Source: Phascolarctobacterium succinatutens CAG:287 (lineage in GTDB: Bacteria > Bacillota > Negativicutes > Acidaminococcales > Acidaminococcaceae). From it: 21,201 nucleotides of DNA. The position numbers were made by a program, and so were the translations under genes. Below are positions 1 through 8,279 of the stretch, piece by piece; position 1 is the stretch's first letter, and each line of letters begins with the position of its first letter. Where the stretch lies: contig NZ_FR892821.1 of assembly GCF_000434895.1 (NCBI RefSeq), positions 1 through 21,201 on the forward strand. The letters are read 5' to 3'. Below the pieces are notes generated by a model. That model made no database searches, was not told the origin of the DNA, and saw only the letters and a program-made list of their open reading frames with translations.

Positions 1-39
1 AATCGGTGAAAATTAAAGATATTATAGGGAGTGTTACCC

Positions 40-816
40 ATGGAAGAAGCTGTATTATACGCTGTGGAAAACAATATTGCGACGATTACTATGAACCGTC
101 CGAAGAGCCTGAATTCAATGAATGACGCGCTGATTGACGGTTTGCATGCTGCCATTACCAAGGCTGCTGCCGACGCTGAGGTGCGTGCTATCGTACTTAC
201 CGGTAACGGCAAGGCATTTTGTGCCGGCGGTGATCTTAGCTATTTGAACGGCTTGGAGGGCGTTGCTGCCAAGAAGGACTTCATTGCTAAGGTGGGCGAC
301 GTTGCCAAACGCCTGACTACTATTCCTAAACCTGTTATTGCTTATATCAATGGCGTTACTGCCGGTGCAGGCGTTAACCTGATGCTGGCCTGCGACCTGG
401 TGTATGCATCTGCCAAGGCACGCTTTGGCGAGAGCTTTGCCAAGGTTGGCCTGATTCCCGACTGCGGCGGTCTGTACTTCCTGCCGAAGGCTATCGGTGT
501 GCTGAAGGCTAAGGAGCTGATGTTTACCGGTGACCTGATTGACGCTGCAACTGCCAAGGAGCTTGGCATGCTGAATGATGTCTATGAAGACGAAGAGCTG
601 AAGGGCAAGGTTTATGCTATGGCTGCACGTTTGGTAGCAAGCGCTCCGCTGTCTATCAGCCTGACGAAAAAATATCTTAACGACCATGACCTGACTCTGG
701 ACGAGGTGCTGGCAATCGAAGAAACTACCCAGGCGCTGCTGATTGGTACCGATGACTGCAAGGAAGGCATTGCTGCTTTCTATGAGAAGCGTGCACCGCA
801 ATTCACAGGCAAATAA
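40..816 (+). CDS. Enoyl-CoA hydratase/isomerase family protein (crotonase), PaaG-like
   Basis: This is a crotonase-fold protein of 258 residues, the usual length. Crotonases act on acyl-CoA thioesters in the cytoplasm, with hydratase, isomerase or other activity. The first oxyanion-hole segment is AFCAGGDL (residues 59-66), and the second lies in NGVTAGAGVNLMLACDL (104-120). The two catalytic glutamates of classical enoyl-CoA hydratase are missing: N113 and F133 sit at those places. The segment GLIPDCGG (137-144) instead matches PaaG-type isomerases, whose catalytic aspartate corresponds to D141. An isomerase-like role is therefore more likely than plain hydration, but the substrate cannot be read from sequence. 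The ATG at 40 is chosen over an in-frame GTG at 31 because AGGGAG (26-31) lies 8 bases upstream of it. The gene is closed by its own terminator. Confidence 0.9.
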   Translation: MEEAVLYAVENNIATITMNRPKSLNSMNDALIDGLHAAITKAAADAEVRAIVLTGNGKAFCAGGDLSYLNGLEGVAAKKDFIAKVGDVAKRLTTIPKPVIAYINGVTAGAGVNLMLACDLVYASAKARFGESFAKVGLIPDCGGLYFLPKAIGVLKAKELMFTGDLIDAATAKELGMLNDVYEDEELKGKVYAMAARLVASAPLSISLTKKYLNDHDLTLDEVLAIEETTQALLIGTDDCKEGIAAFYEKRAPQFTGK

Positions 817-847
817 GAAACTAATCAGCAGAAAAAAGTAAATGTTT

Positions 848-893
848 ACGGAACTGTCACATAATTTATACTGATGGTTCCGTTTTCTTTTTG
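848..893 (+). terminator. Rho-independent terminator after the crotonase gene
   Basis: ACGGAAC (848-854) pairs with GTTCCGT (877-883). The stem extends inward through two wobble pairs to about 12 bp around a 12-base loop. TTTTCTTTTT follows. It separates the crotonase gene from the next operon. Confidence 0.8.
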
Positions 894-920
894 ACGTAGG
901 AATACAAGATGTTGTATAAT
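891..920 (+). promoter_or_regulatory. Sigma-A-type promoter for the protease-scpAB-rluB run
   Basis: TTGACG (891-896) and TATAAT (915-920) are separated by 18 bases. They lie directly behind the terminator and about 34 bases ahead of the M50 protease start. The -35 box shares its T's with the terminator tail. Confidence 0.75.
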
Positions 921-953
921 AAATCTATTGATAAATTTTTCTCGGAGGAAAGT

Positions 954-1574
954 ATGCTCGATTTCAGTACGATGATCTATCGCATTCCTGCGCTTCTGTT
1001 TGCGATTACGATACACGAATATGCCCATGCGCAATGTGCGGACAGCATGGGTGACCCGACTGCGCGTTATATGGGACGCATGACCTTCAACCCGATGGCG
1101 CATCTGGACCCGTTGGGCGCGATTCTGCTGGTGGTAGCCGGCTTCGGTTGGGCTAAGCCAGTAGAAATTAACCCCAGCAATTTTCGCAACCGCCGCGAGG
1201 GTATTCTGAAGGTTTCCTTTGCCGGTCCCGCAGCCAATCTGTTTTTGTGCTTTCTCGCAGCATTTTTCATGACGTTTTTAAATCGCTTCGGTCTTTTGAG
1301 TGATGGCGTTTACCGCTTTTTGCTGTGGATGCAGTTATATAATGTATGGTTTGCTTTCTTCAACCTGATTCCGGTTCCGCCGTTGGACGGCTCCAAGATT
1401 CTTTCGGAGCTTCTACCGCCGTCTATGGCCTGGAAGTTCGATAATATGGTTGGACGCTACGGCTTTTATATTCTGATTGCGTTGGTGTTCACCGGTATCA
1501 CAGGTGCGATTATCAGACCGCTTGCCGCAGGCTACATGATGCTGGTAAACGGTATATTGGGTTTAGTGTTCTAA
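954..1574 (+). CDS. Site-2 protease family (M50) membrane metalloprotease
   Basis: This is a small intramembrane zinc metalloprotease of 206 residues, matching the short M50 (S2P-like) family. The zinc motif HEYAH is at residues 21-25 in the first membrane helix. The family's second conserved site, NLIPVPPLDG, is at 137-146, with D145 as the third zinc ligand. Hydrophobic segments around 12-22, 53-70, 87-108, 118-138 and 168-205 indicate a polytopic membrane protein. The family cleaves membrane-embedded substrates, but the substrate here is unknown. The ATG at 954 is preferred because GGAGG (944-948) precedes it by 5 bases; an in-frame ATG at 909 lies upstream of the likely transcription start. 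It heads a run with scpA, 3 bases away, an arrangement often seen in Firmicutes. Confidence 0.9.
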   Translation: MLDFSTMIYRIPALLFAITIHEYAHAQCADSMGDPTARYMGRMTFNPMAHLDPLGAILLVVAGFGWAKPVEINPSNFRNRREGILKVSFAGPAANLFLCFLAAFFMTFLNRFGLLSDGVYRFLLWMQLYNVWFAFFNLIPVPPLDGSKILSELLPPSMAWKFDNMVGRYGFYILIALVFTGITGAIIRPLAAGYMMLVNGILGLVF

Positions 1575-1577
1575 GCC

Positions 1578-2309
1578 ATGGCTGATTTATCGTTGAAGCT
1601 GACTGCGTTCGAAGGTCCGCTGGATTTGCTCCTGCACCTTATCGAGCGTGATAAAGTAGATATTTATGATATTCCCATCGCTGCGGTTACGGAGCAGTAT
1701 ATAAGCTATCTGCGCAGCATGAGTGAATTTGATATGGAGGTCGCCAGTGATTTTCTGGTGATGGCCGCAACGCTGCTGCAGATTAAATCGCGTATGCTGC
1801 TGCCCAAGCAGTCCGCTGAGGGCGAGGAGGAGGAAGCAGACCCGCGCCAACAGCTGGTGGAGATGCTGGTGGAATACCGCCGCATTAAGCGTGCCGCTGC
1901 TGCTTTGGCAGATATGAAGCAGAGCGCTGACCTGTACTGGCAGCGTGAGCCGATGTTCGGCAATCTGGTGGAGCGCACTATTGCTCCCTGCACGGTGCAG
2001 CAGTTATTGAAGGCTTTGGCAGGCATGACGACTGCGCCCGACGGCAAGCCGGCAGCCTTTATTGAGCCGCAGGCCTACAGTGTTCAGGATAAAATGGCAG
2101 ATATTCTGCAAAGACTGCAGCGTCAGCCGCAGGGCTTTATGCTTAATGAGATTTTTACCGCAGGCAGCCCTGCCGAGAAGGTGGCCTGCTTTTTAGGTGT
2201 ACTGGAGCTGCTGAAGCTGGGGTTGATTACTATCAGCCAGGCGCAGCGCTTTGCACCGATTTATATCTTCGGCAAGCAGGGACAGGAGGAAGCAAACGAT
2301 GTATCTTGA
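1578..2309 (+). CDS. scpA: Segregation and condensation protein A (kleisin)
   Basis: ScpA is the kleisin subunit that bridges the SMC ATPase heads and, with ScpB, forms the bacterial condensin that organises newly replicated chromosomes. The 243-residue protein has the family's N-terminal signature FEGPLDLLLHLI (11-22). An acidic linker follows near residues 80-90, and a C-terminal winged helix includes the segment GFMLNEIFTAG. The length is normal. It starts 3 bases after the protease stop without a clear Shine-Dalgarno, so it probably depends on translational coupling. Its 3' end overlaps scpB by 11 bases, fitting the fixed ScpA-ScpB partnership. Confidence 0.95.
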   Translation: MADLSLKLTAFEGPLDLLLHLIERDKVDIYDIPIAAVTEQYISYLRSMSEFDMEVASDFLVMAATLLQIKSRMLLPKQSAEGEEEEADPRQQLVEMLVEYRRIKRAAAALADMKQSADLYWQREPMFGNLVERTIAPCTVQQLLKALAGMTTAPDGKPAAFIEPQAYSVQDKMADILQRLQRQPQGFMLNEIFTAGSPAEKVACFLGVLELLKLGLITISQAQRFAPIYIFGKQGQEEANDVS

Positions 2310-2877
2310 CAAAATGACAGGAGCACTGGAAGCGGTGCTGTTTGCTGCAGGTGAGCCTGTTTCTGTGGCGGAGCTTGCGGACCTTCTGCAGCTGGAAAAG
2401 CCGCAGGTGTGGGAGCTTGTTTCGGAGCTGAAGCAATCCTACGAGGCGGAAAGCAGGGGATTGATGCTGCGTGAAACAGCAGGCTGCTTTCAGCTAGTGA
2501 CCAAGCCGGTTTACTACAGCATATTGCTGGGCTTGGGACGCAAAAAGGAAGTAAAGCTGACGAATGCTTCCTTGGAAACCTTGGCGATTGTCGCTTTTAA
2601 ACAGCCGGTAACGCGTGCCGAGATGGAAGCCATCCGTGGCGTAAAAGTTGACGGCGTACTCAATACACTGCTGGATTTAGGCCTGGTGGTGGAGGCAGGA
2701 CGCAAAAAGGCTTTGGGCAACCCCATTTTATATGCTACGACAGAAAAATTTCTGATGGTTTTCGGACTGAACTCATTGGAGGAGCTGCCTCCGCTGGAAA
2801 CGAAGCCTGAAGATGAGGCAGAGGCTGCGCAGCAGGTGCTGCAGCTTGATAATACATTAGAAGCAAAGGAAAACTGA
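2299..2877 (+). CDS. scpB: Segregation and condensation protein B
   Basis: ScpB is the winged-helix partner that dimerises and binds ScpA in the SMC-ScpAB complex. The protein has 192 residues. It shows the family pattern in order: an N-terminal ALEAVLFAAGEPVS, the central LAIVAFKQPVTRAE with an IRGV turn, and a late NPILYATTEKFLMVFGL segment followed by an acidic tail. The start at 2299 is supported by AGGAGGA (2284-2290), 8 bases upstream. An in-frame ATG at 2251 would add an unlikely Arg-rich extension inside scpA. The start lies inside the scpA 3' end, so the two are translationally coupled. Confidence 0.95.
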   Translation: MYLDKMTGALEAVLFAAGEPVSVAELADLLQLEKPQVWELVSELKQSYEAESRGLMLRETAGCFQLVTKPVYYSILLGLGRKKEVKLTNASLETLAIVAFKQPVTRAEMEAIRGVKVDGVLNTLLDLGLVVEAGRKKALGNPILYATTEKFLMVFGLNSLEELPPLETKPEDEAEAAQQVLQLDNTLEAKEN

Positions 2878-2882
2878 GATAG

Positions 2883-3608
2883 ATGGAAGAACGTTTACAA
2901 AAAATCCTGGCGGCAGCAGGCGTTGCCTCCCGCCGCGAAGCAGAAAAAATTATTACGGCAGGTCGCGTCCGCGTGAACGGTAAAGTAGTTACCGAGCTGG
3001 GCTGCAAGTTTGATGCATCAAAGGTACGCATCAGCGTTGACGGCAAGCCTATTGCCCAAGAGGCCAAGGCATATTACATGTTCTATAAGCCGAGGGGAGT
3101 AGTCACCACTATGTCCGACCCGCAAAACCGCCGCAGCATTGCCGATTTCGTGCAGAACCTGCCGGAGAGAGTATTCCCGGTAGGCCGCCTGGACTTCAAT
3201 ACCGAAGGACTGCTGCTGCTGACGAATGATGGTGCACTGGCACAGGCGCTGATGCATCCGAGCCATGAGGTTAACAAAACCTACCTCGTTAAGGTTCCGG
3301 GCATTGTGCCGCAGGAAAAGCTGGACCAGCTGCGCTTGGGCGTAAAGCTGGAGGACGGTCCGACCGCTCCGGCGATTGTTAACCTGCGTGATTATGACCA
3401 TGAGCGTGGCTTTACGCTTTTTGATATCACCATCCATGAGGGACGTAACCGCCAGATTCGCCGCATGTGCGACGCTATCGGCTTTCCGGTGCGCGATCTG
3501 AAGCGCATCAAGCTGGGACCGCTGCAACTGAGCAACTTGGGACGCGGCAAGTTCCGCAGCCTGAGCGAGCAGGAGTTATCTCAGCTCAGAAAGGCGGCTA
3601 AGCTATGA
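2883..3608 (+). CDS. rluB: Pseudouridine synthase RluB family (23S rRNA)
   Basis: Enzymes of the RsuA/RluB/E/F family isomerise specific uridines of rRNA; the scpAB-linked copy in Firmicutes is normally annotated RluB, acting on 23S rRNA. The 241-residue protein has an N-terminal S4 RNA-binding domain (about 3-48). The catalytic domain carries GRLDFNTEGLLLLTNDG from residue 101, with D104 as the catalytic aspartate. The later GRNRQIRRM motif is also present. It starts 5 bases after the scpB stop with only a weak, distant AAAGGA. Its stop overlaps the next gene's start as ATGA. The exact uridine modified cannot be read from sequence. Confidence 0.93.
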   Translation: MEERLQKILAAAGVASRREAEKIITAGRVRVNGKVVTELGCKFDASKVRISVDGKPIAQEAKAYYMFYKPRGVVTTMSDPQNRRSIADFVQNLPERVFPVGRLDFNTEGLLLLTNDGALAQALMHPSHEVNKTYLVKVPGIVPQEKLDQLRLGVKLEDGPTAPAIVNLRDYDHERGFTLFDITIHEGRNRQIRRMCDAIGFPVRDLKRIKLGPLQLSNLGRGKFRSLSEQELSQLRKAAKL

Positions 3609-4843
3609 CGCGAGTTGCGATTGTAGGCGGTGGCGCGGCAGGCCTTTTGGCAGGCATTGCTGCAGCCTGGGGCGGAGCGCAAGTAACGATTTATGAAAAA
3701 ATGCGTGTGCCGGGCAAGAAAATGCTCATTACCGGCAAGGGACGCTGCAACATTACCAACGCCTGCGAAATCCCCGATTTCATAAAAAATCTGCCCGGAA
3801 ACGGAAGATTTTTAAATAGTGCTTTACATAGGTTCACAAATGATGATATAGTATTGCTATTGGAGAGTAACGGACTGCCGACGAAGGTTGAACGAGGCGG
3901 ACGTATTTTTCCGGTAAGCGACAAGGCGAAGGATGTAGTCGATACGCTGGTAAGGATTTATACCGAGGCCGGCGGCAAGCTGCAGACCGACACCAAGGTT
4001 ATTGATATCATGGTCAAGGAAGGCCATGTGTACGGCGTGCGCACGGTCAACGGCGTGTACGAGGCAGACAGAGTTATTCTGGCTGCGGGCGGTGCGTCTT
4101 ATCCGGGCACAGGCAGCGACGGCGGCGGCGCCAAGCTGGCGAAGAAGCTGGGGCACACGATTGTACCGCTGAAGCCTTCTCTGATTCCGCTGGAAAGCGA
4201 TTATCCTTATGTTGATGACCTGCAGGGCTTATCTTTGCGCAACGTGCAGGCAACACTTTTGGCCGACGGCGTAAAGCTGGGCAGTGAATTTGGTGAGATG
4301 CTGTTTACGCATTTCGGCGTTTCCGGTCCCATTGTGCTTTCGCTGAGCAATCTTGCCGCAGACGCTTTGGCTGCGGGCAAGGATGTAGAGCTGGAGCTTG
4401 ACCTGAAGCCTGCGCTGAGCGAGGAAAAGCTTGATGCACGTATCCAACGCGATTTTGTGCAGTACAGCCGCAAGCAGGTGCTCAATGGCATGAAGGATTT
4501 ACTGCCGCAACGACTTATTCCCGTTGTGCTGGATATGTCCTACGTTGATGAGAATAAATTCATCAACCAGGTTTCGCGCGAGGAGCGTCACAGACTGCTG
4601 CAGACGCTGAAGCATTTTGTCATCACCATTTCTGCAACACGTCCGATTGCCGAGGCCATTGTTACCGCAGGCGGCGTAAGCGTGAAGGAGATTGACCCCA
4701 AGACCATGGAATCCAAGCGCATCAAGGGCTTGTACTTTGCAGGCGAGGTTATGGATGTCGACGGCTATACCGGCGGCTATAATCTGCAGGCAGCGTTCAG
4801 CAGCGGTCATGCTGCGGGCGAAGCGGCGGCTGCCGAAGAATAA
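3605..4843 (+). CDS. NAD(P)/FAD-dependent oxidoreductase, HI0933/BaiN-like flavoprotein
   Basis: This is a flavoprotein of 412 residues, the normal length for the HI0933 (YhiN/BaiN) family. The FAD-binding Rossmann motif GGGAAG is at residues 8-13, with E31 as the likely ribose ligand. The family signature TGKGRCNITN spans 43-52. The C-terminal FAD motif reads GLYFAGEVMDVDGYTGGYN. Most members have no proven role. BaiN from bile-acid-metabolising clostridia is one with an assigned reaction, but nothing here links this protein to bile acids. The ATG overlaps the rluB stop by 4 bases, so it is coupled to the rRNA-modification gene. No terminator is evident after it. Confidence 0.9.
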   Translation: MTRVAIVGGGAAGLLAGIAAAWGGAQVTIYEKMRVPGKKMLITGKGRCNITNACEIPDFIKNLPGNGRFLNSALHRFTNDDIVLLLESNGLPTKVERGGRIFPVSDKAKDVVDTLVRIYTEAGGKLQTDTKVIDIMVKEGHVYGVRTVNGVYEADRVILAAGGASYPGTGSDGGGAKLAKKLGHTIVPLKPSLIPLESDYPYVDDLQGLSLRNVQATLLADGVKLGSEFGEMLFTHFGVSGPIVLSLSNLAADALAAGKDVELELDLKPALSEEKLDARIQRDFVQYSRKQVLNGMKDLLPQRLIPVVLDMSYVDENKFINQVSREERHRLLQTLKHFVITISATRPIAEAIVTAGGVSVKEIDPKTMESKRIKGLYFAGEVMDVDGYTGGYNLQAAFSSGHAAGEAAAAEE

Positions 4844-4852
4844 TTCATAAAT

Positions 4853-4880
4853 TTGACTAAAATTAGGCTATCCATATACA
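4853..4880 (+). promoter_or_regulatory. Probable promoter for cmk-plsC-ispH/rpsA
   Basis: TTGACT (4853-4858) and TATACA (4875-4880) are spaced by 16 bases, just after the flavoprotein stop. A short inverted repeat, CATG-TAAAA-CATG, overlaps and follows the -10 box and could be an operator or merely chance. Read-through from upstream is also possible, because no terminator is seen. Confidence 0.5.
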
Positions 4881-4936
4881 TGTAAAACATGGTATTATAT
4901 AGATAGCTAATACATTATAAAGTGTGGTTATGTAGA

Positions 4937-5605
4937 ATGAAGAAAATTGTTGTGGCAATTGATGGTCCCGCAGGTGCAGGCAAAAGCACTATTGCGAAGC
5001 TGGCTGCCGAAAAATTAGGCTATGCCTATATTGATACCGGTGCCATGTACAGAAGCGTAGCCTGGAAGTTTTTGCAGACAGGCAAAGCTTTTGACGAGGA
5101 CTTTATCAGCGGCTTATCCAAGACTATGCTGATTGACTTCAAGCCGGAGGCAAAAATCAACCGTGTTTTTGTGGACGGTACCGAGGTTACCGATGCTATC
5201 CGTACTCCCGAAGTGACGGCGATTGTATCGCGTGTTGCTGCTATCGGGGCAGTGCGTGAGGCGATGGTAGACCAGCAGCGCCGTATGGGCGAGGCAGGCG
5301 GTGTCCTGATGGACGGACGTGATATCGGTACGGTTGTCTTCCCGAACGCACAGCTGAAAATTTTTCTTACTGCTTCGGTTGAGGAAAGAGCGCGCCGCCG
5401 CTATGCGGAAATGGTGGCCAAAGGTCAGCAGGTTGATCTGCAGCAGCTGCAGGCGGATATTGCCGAGCGCGACAAGCAGGACAGCGAGCGTGCTATCAGT
5501 CCGCTGCGTCAGGCAGAGGATGCACTGCTTCTGGATACATCCGATATGGGCATCAGCGAGGTTACCGATAGAATTTTACAGCTGGTGCAGGAGCGCGCAC
5601 AATGA
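4937..5605 (+). CDS. cmk: Cytidylate kinase
   Basis: Cytidylate kinase phosphorylates CMP and dCMP with ATP in pyrimidine nucleotide metabolism. The 222-residue protein has the P-loop GPAGAGKS at residues 10-17 and the DTGAMYR segment that contacts the nucleotide. DGRDIGTVVFPNA follows, then a lid region rich in arginine (RARRRY). The length is typical. The ATG at 4937 gives the standard MKKIVVAIDG start; an in-frame GTG at 4922 also exists. Neither has a good Shine-Dalgarno. It overlaps plsC by 4 bases. The cmk-plsC-ispH-rpsA order is conserved in many Firmicutes and links nucleotide, lipid and isoprenoid supply with translation. Confidence 0.96.
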   Translation: MKKIVVAIDGPAGAGKSTIAKLAAEKLGYAYIDTGAMYRSVAWKFLQTGKAFDEDFISGLSKTMLIDFKPEAKINRVFVDGTEVTDAIRTPEVTAIVSRVAAIGAVREAMVDQQRRMGEAGGVLMDGRDIGTVVFPNAQLKIFLTASVEERARRRYAEMVAKGQQVDLQQLQADIAERDKQDSERAISPLRQAEDALLLDTSDMGISEVTDRILQLVQERAQ

Positions 5606-6198
5606 TTTATACCTTAGTGAAGAATCTCTTTAAAATTCTTTTTACCATCTTTTTGCGATTGAAGGTAGAAGGAAGAGAAAATATTCCCAAGGATGGTCCG
5701 CTGGTTATAGCAAGCAACCATCTGAGTCTGCTTGATCCGCCTGTACTTGGTACGGCAGCAACCCGTAAGGTCCACTTTATGGCCAAGGAAGAGCTGTTTG
5801 TGCCGGTTCTGGGCACTATCTATAAAATTCTGGGTGCTTTCCCGGTGCGCCGTGGCGGTGCGGACCGTGCTGCAATTAAGCATGGTATTGATATTCTGGA
5901 AAGCGGTCAGGTGCTGGCGATTTTCCCTGAGGGAACACGCAGCAAGACCGGCGAGCTTGGCAAGGCTCAGCCCGGAGCGCTGATGATGGCGAGCAAGGCG
6001 AAGGCAACTATCGTGCCAGCCTGCATCATCGGTACCGATTACAAGCGTCATGGCCGTATCTGGCCGAAGGTTACGGTGCGCTTTGGCAAACCGATGCCCT
6101 TCCCTGAGGACGCTGTGGTCAACAAAGAATTTTTGCATGCAATGACTGAAGAGCTGATGCAGCACATTGCAAGGCTGCAGGCAGGTGAAGATGTATAA
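5602..6198 (+). CDS. plsC: 1-acyl-sn-glycerol-3-phosphate acyltransferase
   Basis: PlsC acylates lysophosphatidic acid to phosphatidic acid at the inner face of the membrane. The 198-residue protein has the HX4D catalytic motif in NHLSLLD (H40 and D45). The acceptor-binding motif FPEGTRS begins at residue 108. An N-terminal hydrophobic stretch (about 4-20) probably associates with the membrane. The length fits short bacterial PlsC proteins. The ATG overlaps the cmk stop as ATGA, with GGAG near 5590, and the stop shares one base with the ispH start (TAATG). The motifs are clear, though the acyl donor preference is not visible. Confidence 0.93.
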   Translation: MIYTLVKNLFKILFTIFLRLKVEGRENIPKDGPLVIASNHLSLLDPPVLGTAATRKVHFMAKEELFVPVLGTIYKILGAFPVRRGGADRAAIKHGIDILESGQVLAIFPEGTRSKTGELGKAQPGALMMASKAKATIVPACIIGTDYKRHGRIWPKVTVRFGKPMPFPEDAVVNKEFLHAMTEELMQHIARLQAGEDV

Positions 6199-8267
6199 TG
6201 GAAATTAAGGTAGCAGAGCACTGTGGTTTTTGCTATGGTGTGAAGCGCGCGGTGGCGTTGGCCCAAAAGGCTGCGACCGACCGTGTGCAGGGTGCAACGC
6301 TGGGACCTTTGATACACAATCCCCAGCTGATTGCCGAGCTTGCATCAAAGGGTATTGCCTGTAAGGACAGCCTGGAGCAGTTTGCTCCCGGTGAAACGGT
6401 TATCTTCCGTTCACACGGCGAGGGGCCTGAAACCTATGCGCAGGCAGAAAAACAAGGGCTGACAATTTTGGACGCAACCTGTCCGAATGTACGCCTGGCA
6501 CAGCAAAAGGCTGCTCAGGCAGCAGCTGATGGCTATTTTCCTGTAATAGTCGGAGAAAAAAATCATCCGGAAGTAAAAAGTATTTTAAAATGGGCAGGAA
6601 AAAACGCTATCTGTGTAGAATGTATAAAAGATATCTCTTATGTACCGCGCCGGGAGCGTTATGGAGTAATCATCCAGACGACTTTTGAGCTGCAGAAATT
6701 TAATGATATATTGCAGGCACTGCAGGAGCAGCGCCCGGGAGAATACCGTGTGGAGCGCACTATCTGTCTGGCGACAGCGCAAAGACAGCAGGCAGCTGTA
6801 AAGCTGGCTGCAGAGTCGGATGCCGTTATCGTCATCGGCGGACGCAACAGCGCCAACACAAGGCATCTTTTCGAGCTGGTGCAACAGCATTGCAGGCAAG
6901 CATATCATATAGAGACTGCCAGCGAGCTGAGCAGCGATATGCTAAGGGGTTGCAATAAAATAGGAATCACGGCAGGAGCATCGACTCCGGACCGTTTAAT
7001 TAAGGAGGCTATTTTAGTAATGGAAAACATGGATTTTGAAAGAATGCTCAACGAAAGTATGGAGGTAGAGGTATATCCTGGCAAAGTTGTCAATGGTACC
7101 GTTATTCAATTGGATAAAGACGGCGTATATGTATCTTTCGGATATAGACATGATGGTCTGATTCCTTATTCCGAATGGTCCCAGACCGAAACTGCTGAAG
7201 AATTGCAAAACACTATCAAAGTTGGCGATGAAGTAGAAGCTAAGGTTGTTCCTGGCAGCACCAAGAGCGATTTCGTTCGTCTGTCCAAAATCAAAGCTGA
7301 GCGCGACGCAGCATGGAAAAATGTTGCTGAGCTGCCCGAAGGCGAAAAACGCCCGGCAACCGTTAAAGTTCTGCGCATCATCAAAAACAAAGCTAAAAAC
7401 ATCGTTGGTCTGGGTGTTGCAGTTGAAGGTGTTGAAGGCTTCATGCCCGCATCTCATGTTGAACTGCGCCGCGTAGAAGACTTCACCGGTTATGTCGGCA
7501 AAGAGCTGGAAGCTGAAATCATCGAAGTTGACCTGGAGAAAAAACGCATCGTTGTTTCCCGCCGCGACCTGCTGAGAGCTGAAGCTGACGCTAAACGCAA
7601 AGCTTACAAGGAAGCTAAAGAAGCTCGCATTGCTGCTGCTAAAGAAGCACGCGCTGCTGCTGAAGAAGCTGCTTACAACTCTGTTGAAGAAGGCAAAGTA
7701 TACACCGGTAAGGTTGTAAAGGTTGCTGAATTCGGTCTGTTCGTTGAAATCGGCGAAGGCCTGGTTGGCTTGGTTCACAACACCGAGCTGTCTTGGGACC
7801 GTAGCGTAAAAGCTGCTGACGTTGCTAAAGAAGGTGACGAAGTAACCGTTCTGGTTAAGAGCATCGACCGCGAAAACAAACGCGTTGCTCTGAGCATCAA
7901 AGCTACTCTGGAAGATCCCTGGAAGGTTGAAGCTTCTCAATTCCACATTGGCGACATTCTGGACGTAGAAGTTGTTCGTCTGCTGGCTTTCGGCGCTATC
8001 GTTAAGCTGAGCGACAAGGTTGAAGGTCTGGTTCACATTTCCGAAATCGCTCCTGAGCGCATCGAAGCTCCGAGCGACGTTCTGGAAGTTGGCCAAGTTG
8101 TTAAAGCTGAAATCATTAAAATGGATCTGGACAGCAAAAAAATCGGCCTGAGCATTTCCAAAGTTAAACGTGATGCTGAAAAGAACGAATTCCGTTCCTA
8201 CATGGGCAGTAAAAAATCTCACCTGAGCCAAAACCTGTCCGAGCAGCTGGAAAGCCTCGAAAAATAA
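6198..8267 (+). CDS. ispH-rpsA: Fused 4-hydroxy-3-methylbut-2-enyl diphosphate reductase / 30S ribosomal protein S1
   Basis: A single 689-residue frame joins two proteins. Residues 1-274 are IspH, the [4Fe-4S] enzyme that makes IPP and DMAPP in the last step of the MEP pathway. Cluster ligands are C12, C95 and C190, and active-site residues include H40, H73, H123 and E125. Residues from about 290 onward hold four S1 RNA-binding domains, near 292-360, 370-445, 485-560 and 570-645. An Ala/Lys/Glu-rich helix lies between the second and third. This S1 part aids mRNA binding at the ribosome. IspH-RpsA fusions are known in Firmicutes. Unusually, M275 is preceded by a strong ribosome binding site, so separate S1 may also be produced. 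Glu and Lys codons become almost only GAA and AAA in the S1 half. Confidence 0.95.
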   Translation: MEIKVAEHCGFCYGVKRAVALAQKAATDRVQGATLGPLIHNPQLIAELASKGIACKDSLEQFAPGETVIFRSHGEGPETYAQAEKQGLTILDATCPNVRLAQQKAAQAAADGYFPVIVGEKNHPEVKSILKWAGKNAICVECIKDISYVPRRERYGVIIQTTFELQKFNDILQALQEQRPGEYRVERTICLATAQRQQAAVKLAAESDAVIVIGGRNSANTRHLFELVQQHCRQAYHIETASELSSDMLRGCNKIGITAGASTPDRLIKEAILVMENMDFERMLNESMEVEVYPGKVVNGTVIQLDKDGVYVSFGYRHDGLIPYSEWSQTETAEELQNTIKVGDEVEAKVVPGSTKSDFVRLSKIKAERDAAWKNVAELPEGEKRPATVKVLRIIKNKAKNIVGLGVAVEGVEGFMPASHVELRRVEDFTGYVGKELEAEIIEVDLEKKRIVVSRRDLLRAEADAKRKAYKEAKEARIAAAKEARAAAEEAAYNSVEEGKVYTGKVVKVAEFGLFVEIGEGLVGLVHNTELSWDRSVKAADVAKEGDEVTVLVKSIDRENKRVALSIKATLEDPWKVEASQFHIGDILDVEVVRLLAFGAIVKLSDKVEGLVHISEIAPERIEAPSDVLEVGQVVKAEIIKMDLDSKKIGLSISKVKRDAEKNEFRSYMGSKKSHLSQNLSEQLESLEK
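7002..7022 (+). promoter_or_regulatory. Internal ribosome binding site and ATG for free S1
   Basis: AAGGAGG (7002-7008) lies 11 bases before an in-frame ATG (7020-7022) exactly at the IspH/S1 domain border. A start here would give a 415-residue four-domain S1 protein. The Shine-Dalgarno is stronger than the one for ispH itself. Use of the site is inferred, not shown. Confidence 0.65.
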
Positions 8268-8279
8268 TTGGAGAAGGAT

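Noticed and set aside
846..1103. Minus-strand frame opposite the terminator and M50 start
   Set aside because: It covers a promoter and terminator on the other strand and encodes no recognisable protein.
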